Assembly: GCA_012959845.1 (NCBI GenBank)
Contig: DUCL01000146.1
Span: forward strand, 1-10,091
Length of the DNA: 10,091 bases
Direction: 5' to 3'
Source: Candidatus Poseidoniales archaeon
Lineage (GTDB): Archaea > Thermoplasmatota > Poseidoniia > Poseidoniales > Poseidoniaceae
Every line of letters begins with the position of its first letter. The first letter of the stretch is position 1. The notes under the pieces are model-generated. The model was given only the letters and a program-made list of their open reading frames with translations. It searched no databases and was not told the DNA's origin. This document shows, one piece after another, positions 1-6,900 of the stretch. The translations under genes and the position numbers were made by a program.

Positions 1-3
1 TTT

Positions 4-72
4 TATGCTCAAACCCATGTGTTCAACATTAGTGTTTACAAGGGCTTTCAGTGGGTGCTATTCGTCGGTACC
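4..72 (-). repeat. Copy 1 of a 69-nt intergenic element with a variable core
   Basis: This stretch matches 2045-2113 without gaps. Positions 4-22 equal 2045-2063 (19 of 19) and 42-67 equal 2083-2108 (26 of 26). After one mismatch, TACC is shared again. The 19-nt core (23-41) agrees at only about 9 positions. The copy lies 71 bases beyond the stop codon of the minus-strand gene 143-1900. In the transcript sense of that gene the conserved arms can pair imperfectly: CTGAAAGCCC with GGGTTTGAG, giving eight pairs with one mismatch and one bulge and leaving the variable core in the loop. Strand is assigned from the neighbouring genes. The element may extend left of the window. Its function is not known to me. 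Confidence 0.8.
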
Positions 73-91
73 GTTGTATATGCGGGCGACC

Positions 92-108
92 ACAAGGGGG
101 CCCCTTGT
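92..108. repeat. 17-bp palindrome downstream of the TSP3 gene
   Basis: ACAAGGGG and CCCCTTGT form perfect 8-bp arms around a single central G. It lies 34 bases past the stop codon of the gene at 143-1900, between that gene and repeat copy 1. There is no adjacent T-tract and no usable loop, so a classical hairpin terminator is doubtful. A protein-binding palindrome or part of a 3' end-processing signal is possible. The symmetry is seen directly; the role is not known. Confidence 0.5.
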
Positions 109-142
109 ATACACGCTTCCTGATTAATTGGATAAATTATTA

Positions 143-1900
143 TTAGATAACCGCTGCTTCAAACTCAATATCAACGCATTTGTATTCATTATTTGTATTG
201 TAATATGTATACGTCCATAAAATATCATCGTATAAATTCCCCGTCAAGATCTTTGTAAGTGAGTAATAATTACCAGTTCCGTCAACATAATCCAACACAT
301 CATGATCTGACTCATCAACATCCTGAACAAACACTGCAAAACAAACTGTAACCAGGTCATCTTCAATATCAAACATCGCATATAATCCATCAGATTCGGT
401 CACATAATAGTCATCAAGTACTGAATCGGAATAATAAACCAAGTCTTCAGCATCTACGCCGTCGCATTCATCATCGTGAATTAGGCCAATTCGCATATCC
501 GGAGCACTACCGAAATCATATGACTGTCCTGTATCTGCAGTAATGAAATTTATCGCAACACCAAACCAGGCATCTCCGTCGTCGAGAAGATCGGCATTGT
601 TTCCTATTCCATCTTCATCGTCATCAAACCATTCAGCATCATCAAATGGAAATGCATCTCCGTCATCAGAATATCCGTCATCATCCCAATCTGGGCAACC
701 CAAGAGATCTATAGTTGATTCTCCGAATTCGGAATCGCAATCATCTGAATTATCTCCAAATCCATCTCCATCAGTATCTTCCCATTCAAGCCAATCCCAT
801 GGAAAAGCATCAGTTTGAGTTGCACCCAGCGCGTTATTATCTCCATAACCATCGCCATCACTATCTGACCATTGAGTTGGATTTGACGGTAAATCATCAA
901 CTTGTGTTGCGCCTGAATTCTGATTATCTCCGAACCCATCACCATCAGAGTCTGTCCACTGTGTTGGATTTGATGGGAAATCATCAACTTGGGTTGCTTC
1001 TGAACTTTGATTATCTCCATAACCATCTCCATCAGAATCTGCCCACTGGCTCGGGTTATCTGTAAAGTTATCAACTTGGGTTGCTGCTGAACCTTGATTG
1101 TCCCCATAACCATCACCGTCAGAATCTACCCATTGAGTCGGGTTTAACGGTAAATCATCAACTTGGGTTGCAGTTGAGCTTTGATTATCCCCATAACCAT
1201 CACCATCAGAATCTGCCCACTGGGTTGGATTTTCTGTAAAGTTATCAACTTGGGTTGCACCCGAGTGGAAAGCGTCTCCATAACCATCACCATCAAAATC
1301 TGCCCATTGAGTCGGGTTTTCTGTAAAGTTATCTACTTGAGTTGCATCAGGATGTTGGTTATCTCCATAACCATCTCCATCAGAATCTGCCCATTGAGTC
1401 GGGTTATTCAAGAACTGGTCATCATCATCAGCAAAACCATCTCCATCAGTATCATGAATTGATGACAAGGGGGATATCGATGGAGAGAGTAGCCAAAACA
1501 TTGTAGAACTTAATAGCAATATTGTAACCCCAATTATGGAATACAATTTCATTCTGTCAGGCTTAGAAACTTTGTGAGAATATGTATTATTATCTACAAA
1601 CGTTTGTTCATTTGGTGAAAATACAGCAGGTTGCTGGGGCGCTGGTTGTACTGGTGGATTTGCCATTGCATTTGCAGCAAGTAGAACCTCATATTCATCT
1701 AATGTTCCATCTTGATTAATATCAAAATTTGATGATTCTCGATATAGATTGTCAGAGTTCAAGCCATGCTGTTCAGCGACTTGGGTTATGGTTTCTTTTG
1801 CTTGTTCTACTACCTGTGGCTCACTTTGGGGCGGAGCAGGTATCCATTCAGTACCATTCCACAACCATTTTCCATCTGGTGAAAGAGTTGATTCAGTCAT
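143..1900 (-). CDS. Thrombospondin type 3 repeat membrane protein with EF-hand
   Basis: The 585-aa protein is probably a surface-anchored calcium-binding protein. Its N-terminus has a short Trp-rich motif (WLWNGTEWIPAPP, residues 12-24), then a canonical 12-residue EF-hand loop (D60, N62, D64, G65, E71). One membrane segment follows at about 118-140. Outside it lie seven 29-residue repeats (171-373), each with DSDGDGYGD-type calcium loops and NPTQW. More TSP3 units follow (374-446), including a cysteine pair ending in GCPD. The C-terminal 140 residues look like a beta-rich acidic domain that I do not recognise. The protein has no cleavable signal, so the EF-hand is predicted to be cytoplasmic and the repeats outside. 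The start is supported by a TATA-like box about 25 nt upstream, which suggests a leaderless mRNA. Calcium binding follows from the motifs; the ligand or structural role is unknown. Confidence 0.85.
   Translation of the reverse strand: MTESTLSPDGKWLWNGTEWIPAPPQSEPQVVEQAKETITQVAEQHGLNSDNLYRESSNFDINQDGTLDEYEVLLAANAMANPPVQPAPQQPAVFSPNEQTFVDNNTYSHKVSKPDRMKLYSIIGVTILLLSSTMFWLLSPSISPLSSIHDTDGDGFADDDDQFLNNPTQWADSDGDGYGDNQHPDATQVDNFTENPTQWADFDGDGYGDAFHSGATQVDNFTENPTQWADSDGDGYGDNQSSTATQVDDLPLNPTQWVDSDGDGYGDNQGSAATQVDNFTDNPSQWADSDGDGYGDNQSSEATQVDDFPSNPTQWTDSDGDGFGDNQNSGATQVDDLPSNPTQWSDSDGDGYGDNNALGATQTDAFPWDWLEWEDTDGDGFGDNSDDCDSEFGESTIDLLGCPDWDDDGYSDDGDAFPFDDAEWFDDDEDGIGNNADLLDDGDAWFGVAINFITADTGQSYDFGSAPDMRIGLIHDDECDGVDAEDLVYYSDSVLDDYYVTESDGLYAMFDIEDDLVTVCFAVFVQDVDESDHDVLDYVDGTGNYYSLTKILTGNLYDDILWTYTYYNTNNEYKCVDIEFEAAVI
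782..1390 (-). repeat. Seven tandem 87-nt coding repeats (29-aa TSP3 units)
   Basis: Seven units of exactly 87 nt in the same frame encode residues 171-373 of the protein at 143-1900. The unit consensus is (A)DSDGDGYGDNQ, then four variable residues, then TQVD, a short variable stretch, and NPTQW. The last unit is the most degenerate (ends WDWLEW), and a partial unit precedes the array (ends LNNPTQW). The similarity at DNA level suggests recent duplication or gene conversion, so copy number could vary between strains and could be collapsed in short-read assemblies. Confidence 0.9.
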
Positions 1901-1920
1901 GTACAGTCCATGATTTGATA

Positions 1921-1930
1921 CTATTTATTG
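1921..1930 (-). promoter_or_regulatory. TATA-like box for the TSP3 gene
   Basis: On the minus strand this reads CAATAAATAG, centred about 25 nt upstream of the A of the start codon at 1900. That is the usual archaeal TATA-to-start-site distance, so transcription would begin at or next to the ATG (leaderless mRNA). No Shine-Dalgarno sequence is seen before this start. The region is AT-rich, so a chance match is possible. Confidence 0.45.
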
Positions 1931-2036
1931 TATGCCCCGGATGTTAAATTTCTTCAAATATTGTAAGAAAGCAAATGTTTGGCTGTGGATTATGATAATA
2001 GATTCATGCTAGGTTCAAGTGTATTGCTTGTATATT

Positions 2037-2060
2037 CATGGGTCTATGCTCAAACCCATG
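2037..2060. repeat. Inverted repeat overlapping the end of repeat copy 2
   Basis: CATGGGT (2037-2043) and ACCCATG (2054-2060) are perfect 7-bp arms around a 10-nt loop. The right arm belongs to the conserved part of the 69-nt element, while the left arm lies just outside it. It competes with the internal pairing of the element (GGGTTTGAG with CTGAAAGCCC on the minus strand), so the two hairpins could be alternatives. The equivalent left arm for copy 1 falls mostly outside the window, and its two visible bases do not fully match. Confidence 0.5.
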
Positions 2061-2113
2061 TGTACAATATATGCGAATCTATGGGCTTTCAGTGGGTGCT
2101 ATTCGTCGCTACC
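2045..2113 (-). repeat. Copy 2 of the 69-nt intergenic element
   Basis: This is the second copy of the element at 4-72, exactly 2041 bases away and in the same orientation. Identical arms flank a diverged 19-nt core (2064-2082). It begins 8 bases after the stop codon of the minus-strand gene 2121-2663 and sits upstream of the gene at 143-1900, within the 220-base gap 1901-2120. As with copy 1, an inverted repeat lies on its gene-proximal side (2114-2134). The rest of the gap holds the promoter of the 143-1900 gene and no other gene that I can see. Confidence 0.8.
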
Positions 2114-2134
2114 CTCGTGTTCAACTGAAACGAG
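2114..2134 (-). terminator. Hairpin spanning the stop codon of the small two-TM gene
   Basis: CTCGT pairs with ACGAG and TTC with GAA inside it, with a one-base bulge and a loop of about four bases. The inverted repeat contains the TGA at 2121-2123. It directly abuts repeat copy 2. It could mark the transcript 3' end or protect it. No long T-tract follows on the minus strand, so the call as a terminator is tentative. Confidence 0.3.
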
Positions 2135-2663
2135 CATAAGCAAGCCCTGTTGCTGCAATTAATGTACAAACCAAATATGAAACAAAGGAAAAACCAATGT
2201 CAACTTTATAGTGAACATTAATCTCTGTACCTTGTGCTATTGCTTGGTCTTTTGAACCAATTCCAATATAATATTCTCCCGATTCTACGTCCCATTTTAC
2301 GCCATCAACATTATTGTCATTTGCACCGCCTGCAACCGAGTCGATATTTGCTGAATTACAACTTGTACTACCGCCAAAACCACCCAAACCGGCTGGTGTG
2401 TTATCACATTCTCTCTTCGTTTCTAGATCTGAAATAACTAAGAAAATATCATCTCTATCCCAAGTGATATGAGCATCAGCAGAGAAAAATAATCCTGCTG
2501 GGTTAGAAGGCAGTGCTTCATCTGAAAAGAATACAAAGTCGGGAACATTTGGTGTCGGTACATCATTGACATCACCTTCTACAGTATAACCAATTGAACC
2601 AATTATCATTAGAACTACTGAAATGGCAATCAATCCAAAACCAATTTTTTGTTCTTTTTCCAT
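2121..2663 (-). CDS. Small two-TM protein of unknown function, in operon with CaxA
   Basis: I do not recognise this 180-aa protein. Residues 8-26 are a strong membrane segment and 158-178 are a second one. Between them lie about 130 residues that are likely outside the cell if the N-terminus is inside. This part contains a hydrophobic strand pattern (ITWDRDDIFLVISD, 66-79), a Gly-rich stretch bounded by C86 and C102 that could form a disulfide, and an Asn/Asp-rich segment (NDNNVDG, 115-121). The start codon is 16 bases after the antiporter stop and has a clear Shine-Dalgarno AGGTGAT. Together these point to one transcript with the antiporter and translation by ribosome binding. It could be an accessory subunit of the transporter; that is inference from linkage only. 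Confidence 0.75.
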   Translation of the reverse strand: MEKEQKIGFGLIAISVVLMIIGSIGYTVEGDVNDVPTPNVPDFVFFSDEALPSNPAGLFFSADAHITWDRDDIFLVISDLETKRECDNTPAGLGGFGGSTSCNSANIDSVAGGANDNNVDGVKWDVESGEYYIGIGSKDQAIAQGTEINVHYKVDIGFSFVSYLVCTLIAATGLAYARFS

Positions 2664-2666
2664 AAT

Positions 2667-2673
2667 ATCACCT
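2667..2673 (-). promoter_or_regulatory. Shine-Dalgarno site for the two-TM gene
   Basis: On the minus strand it reads AGGTGAT, three bases before the ATG at 2663. It matches the complement of the conserved 16S rRNA 3' end (GGTGAT). It lies in the 16-base gap after the antiporter stop codon, which supports internal translation on a shared mRNA and fixes the start. Confidence 0.7.
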
Positions 2674-2679
2674 GCTGTA

Positions 2680-3855
2680 TCAATATTGTAAGAATGCTAA
2701 TGCTAGAATGAGATAACATGCGATTAACATCGCGCCTTCGAGCCAATTGGTTTTGTTATCGTTCAATGTAGTATTAACAACCAATACCGCCATGAAGGTT
2801 GCTACAGTTTCCAATAGCCCAAATTCGAGTGTTAATGGAACTCCTAAGAACCATGCAAAGATTATCATTGCTGGTGCAACAAATAATGCGATTTGTACAC
2901 TGCTACCGATTGCGATTGAAATTGCTAAATCCATTTTATCTTTACCAGCGACAATGATTGCTGTAAAGTGTTCAGCAGCATTACCGAAGAATGGAACTAA
3001 AATTACACCAATAAATAACTCAGGAAGATGATATTCGTCTACTGCAGACTCAATGCTGCCTACTAATGTGTGCGCCATCCAACTAACAAGTCCAGTTGCT
3101 ATGATGAGCAATACCCAAGCATCACGAATCGTCATCAATGGAGTCTCATGGCCATGATGTTGGGTGTCAGTTGCAAAATCCCCAGCATGAGTTTTTAATT
3201 GAAATAATAGTGAAAGGGCGTAGACTATTAGCAATATTATTGCAGTGTAATGTGAAATTGTTGTTACACCTGCTAATGTCCCACCTGGTGCATAGTGTGC
3301 TGCAGTTGGAATAATCATAGCAACTATTGCCAGTAATAGAAGAGAACCATTCATGTGTCCTACTTGTGAATTAAACACTTGAGAAGGGTGTTTCAATCCA
3401 CCCCAGACCATTGAAAGGCCAAGGACTAACAATAAATTTCCCAAGATTGAACCTATTAGGGATGCTTGTGTGACTGTGACCATAGTTTCTACAACTTGTG
3501 GGTTTTGGCTAGCCGCGTAAAGTGCGAACATGGCAATAATCATTTCAACTGCATTGCCAAATGTTGCATTTAACAATCCACCAATCGCCTCTCCTGTACG
3601 AAGGGCTATCTCTTCAGTCGCCTTACCCATTAGGAAAGCCAATGGCATAATAGCAACCATAGAGGCTGCAAATGCAAGTGCCATATTGCCCGAGTGTTGC
3701 GCATATACTGCAACTGGTAGTGCAAGCAATAACCAGTTCAAGCGATTGTGAAATGGATTGAATGAGTCAACTAATTTCTCAATCACTTCTTCGACTTCCT
3801 CAACTAATTCTTCTGGCAAAGAATTAGGTATTTCAGCAGTCTCGCTCTCGCTCAT
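2680..3855 (-). CDS. caxA: CaxA-type Ca2+/H+ antiporter
   Basis: The 391-aa protein is an integral membrane cation/proton exchanger of the CaCA superfamily, CAX branch, expected to export Ca2+ in exchange for H+. The two characteristic alpha-repeats are visible: GNAVEMI (100-106) followed by GSILGN (135-140), and GNAAEHF (291-297) followed by GSSVQ (317-321). The acidic residues E104 and E295 are the expected ion-binding pair. About 10-11 hydrophobic segments run from 41 to 391. The N-terminal 30 residues are acidic and likely cytoplasmic. A central loop (222-237) is rich in His and Asp (HAGD, QHHGHE), like the acidic or His loops of other CAX proteins, and may sense cations. The length fits the family. 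The small two-TM gene follows 16 bases later. A hairpin precedes the start, and no good Shine-Dalgarno is seen. Confidence 0.9.
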   Translation of the reverse strand: MSESETAEIPNSLPEELVEEVEEVIEKLVDSFNPFHNRLNWLLLALPVAVYAQHSGNMALAFAASMVAIMPLAFLMGKATEEIALRTGEAIGGLLNATFGNAVEMIIAMFALYAASQNPQVVETMVTVTQASLIGSILGNLLLVLGLSMVWGGLKHPSQVFNSQVGHMNGSLLLLAIVAMIIPTAAHYAPGGTLAGVTTISHYTAIILLIVYALSLLFQLKTHAGDFATDTQHHGHETPLMTIRDAWVLLIIATGLVSWMAHTLVGSIESAVDEYHLPELFIGVILVPFFGNAAEHFTAIIVAGKDKMDLAISIAIGSSVQIALFVAPAMIIFAWFLGVPLTLEFGLLETVATFMAVLVVNTTLNDNKTNWLEGAMLIACYLILALAFLQY

Positions 3856-3864
3856 GCTGTTAAG

Positions 3865-3891
3865 GGTGGTCGCTTAGTCCTAAAGGCCACC
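3865..3891 (-). promoter_or_regulatory. Hairpin between the large surface-protein gene and caxA
   Basis: GGTGGTC (3865-3871) pairs with GGCCACC (3885-3891), with one G-U pair. TTAG and CTAA inside can extend the stem after a small internal loop. Read on the minus strand, it starts 28 bases after the stop codon of the gene at 3920 and ends 9 bases before the caxA ATG. It could end the upstream transcript or act in the caxA 5' leader. The fold is seen by eye; no energy was computed. Confidence 0.45.
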
Positions 3892-3919
3892 GATTACTTG
3901 AATTGCTTAGAAGCGACTT

Positions 3920-6900
3920 TCAATCTTTGGATTTTCGGCCAACCTTACGCTTTGGTGCTTTACGCGGTTGTGCAGAACGACGGCCAACAGAACGCTTTGG
4001 CTTTGATTCTTCTTCTACAATTTCATCATCATCAAAGAAGTCGTCGATATCAATATCATCGTCATCATCATCTTCGTCATCATCATCTTCGTCATCATCA
4101 TTCTTAGAACGGGTTTTTCGCTCCGTTTTGTTAACTGAGAATGGATCTTCTTCTTCTTCCACAAGCGCTTGGGATTCCGACTTCTTTTCCTCTTTCTCAG
4201 CGCCACCGCTGGTATCGGTAATTGCAGCCATATCAAGTTCTGATGAAGTTCCAATGAATTCATCCATCCAATCTTCATCTTCATCTTCTTCACCTCCCTT
4301 CTTCTTCTTAGGGCCACTCATTCCAGTTGATATCACCATTAGAGCGACAATCCATGCTATGATAGTCATGCCCGCGATAACCCATACAACAACATATGGT
4401 GGGTCAGTAAATCCTGGTTCGATTACAAGAGGTTCCAAAGGAGGTGCAAGCTTTTCCTCATAGCTACAGAACGTTGTTCCATTGAGGGTATTACGGCAAT
4501 AATCAACAATGAATTGTACTGTCTCTGTTACCTCATTACCAGCCGAATCTATTGCTCTAACAGATACTGCGTGTTGCCCAGGACTAAAACTGCCCGATGT
4601 CAAATCTAAATCCATTGTCAATGAAGTGTTATCACCATTTAAGTCAGTAATTCCATCTGCATTTGACCATGGAGTTGCTAGAGCATTTCCACTAACTCCA
4701 CCATAATGATAGACTAATTTATATTGGAATGAAACAATTCTCACATCATCTTCGGCTCCAGCCAATATGTTGATTTTGTTACCATATAGATATTTTGAAC
4801 CATCATTACTACTTGAAGGAGAATAGATTGTTACTTCAGGCCTCTGTGCATCAACCGCCCTATCCGTCCACTCGATTATTGCTTCATTTTCTGAAGTATC
4901 AGTCATTGTCACTGTAATTAACATTGGGCCCGCATTTGTTTGAGCTGTTATTTCAAAGTCAAAAGAATAAACTGGACCTAAATCGGGATTATTGAAATTT
5001 TCAACCATCATGGACATTGGAGACTCTCCAACCGTAATATCGCCACCGGTAATGGTTGTAATGTTGATATATGGCTGACTTTTTAAGTATTCATTTAATT
5101 GCAATAGAATCGTGTATGAACCCTCAATTAATGAAGGGCTAGTGAATTCATCACCCTCATCGGTGATTATGTTCAATATCGCTTCTGGAGGCATTGTATC
5201 TTCTGTTACTTGGTATGCATTTCCACCAATTCCAGAGAATATTTCATTATTTTCATTGTTATATTGGTCTGCGATTGTTATGGCATACCAAACATCTCTG
5301 CTAATAGAATCTGCAATTGGAATTTGCCGAACAAATGATGTTTGACTTGAAGCACCTGCCTCAATATTATCCATCACCAATTCCCAACCATCATCAGTAC
5401 TGTTAGAAAGCTCATCTCTATCCTCGCCAAATGGTTCACCCATGTGTCGCCAAATTGTATATGATTCATCGATTTCAATCTCATTAAACCATTCTAGAGT
5501 AATTTGATTGATGCTTCCTACCGCATATGCTTCTTTTATTCTAGGTGGATTTGGAGAACGAGTATCTTCTGATATTGGCCCCCAATAATTTTGAATTAAT
5601 TCAGTGTAGTGATATGTTCCGTTAATGTGGCCATATAATGCCTCACTGGTAACAAAGTAATGCGAATTCTCCGGAATAATGTCATCTTCAATAGTTACAT
5701 CAAATACGCCAATACCATCGGTGACTGTTCCAAGCCAAGTTACGGAATAATTGTCAATTGTTGAACCGATTACGCCGTTGAATTGTGAACCGGTTACCAA
5801 ATAATTAGATCTCCAAATATGATATCTCTCTCCTTCAACTCCAAGTTGGTCATCCCAAGTAACTCTAGTCGTTTTATCACCAATAAATTCAGCATAAACA
5901 TTGGTTGGCTCAGCAATCCAATTAGTGAACGCATTCTCAAACACAGGTCCTTGGCAACTGTTTTGGGTGGTATTGGTATCTGAAATTCCATAAATATCAA
6001 CGGTGACAATACAATAATACGCATAACCCATTCTACCTACAGGTACGTCGTAATCAAAGGCTTCAACCCCTTCGGTTAACGTAGCAATTAATTGCACATC
6101 TGGATTTAGTACTGATGAAAATGAAACTCCTGCCATGTATATTTGATAGGTTTCTCCAACTTCACCTTCAAGGTCTGCCCATATTATTGAAGTGGTTCCG
6201 CCGCCCGTTTCAGGAGTTGCTGTAAATGAAGCATACATACTATCCACTTGACTTGGTGGCATGTTATCTTCCATCGTGATAGTTGACATCGCATTGTTTG
6301 AAAGGAATCTGACATCTTCATAATCAATTTCAGGTGCAATCCAATTTGGAAGAAGATATGTCATTGAATAATAGATATCCCTATCAGTATTTTCTGGTAT
6401 GTCAATAACCACACTACTGGTTCCAGCAGGCAGGGTTAGAACCAGTTCGGAGTTAATATCATCCAATACCCACCATCCATTAGATCTGGAAACTTGAATT
6501 GGGGTTCTCCAAATACGTATTTGGTAAGCGTCATCACCAGTCTCAGGCAATATTGGATTAATATCATTGTAATTTACCCATTGAAGAGTAGTTTGACTTT
6601 GTGAATAATCAAAATTAGAAGCAAGATTGTAAGGGGTGCGAACTGGAGTAGTTATTTCAATTACTGGCTCAAATAAATTTGATGCATTGAAATCTAATTC
6701 ATAGGTTTCAACGCCTGTCTCATTTGCCGTAGTAATTGCATAATATGTTGACGCATTGACCCCAGGTGATACCAAAAATGATACTGAATGTCCTTGATGT
6801 GTTCCGTTTATTCCTCTACAATCGAATGGGTTGGTGGATATAGGAGTCAGGGACGCAGGAGTGCAAGCGCTTACGGAAGCAAATGCTGTTAGATTGTGAA

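Noticed and set aside
4..72. Element as a known integron attC site or an insertion-sequence end
   Set aside because: The known attC core consensus is not seen at the ends. There is no transposase or integrase in the window and no flanking target-site duplication.
782..1390. Regular repeats that could be mistaken for a CRISPR array
   Set aside because: The 87-nt units are in frame, lie inside one long reading frame and encode TSP3 calcium repeats. There are no short identical repeats separated by unique spacers.
543..1462. Several open frames on both strands within the TSP3 gene
   Set aside because: They follow from the low-complexity, repetitive coding sequence and show no protein-like composition.
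3903..4463. Plus-strand Ser-rich open frame of 186 codons
   Set aside because: It is the antisense shadow of the Asp/Glu-rich tail of the minus-strand surface protein. The long Ser runs are the complement of GAT/GAA/GAC codons.
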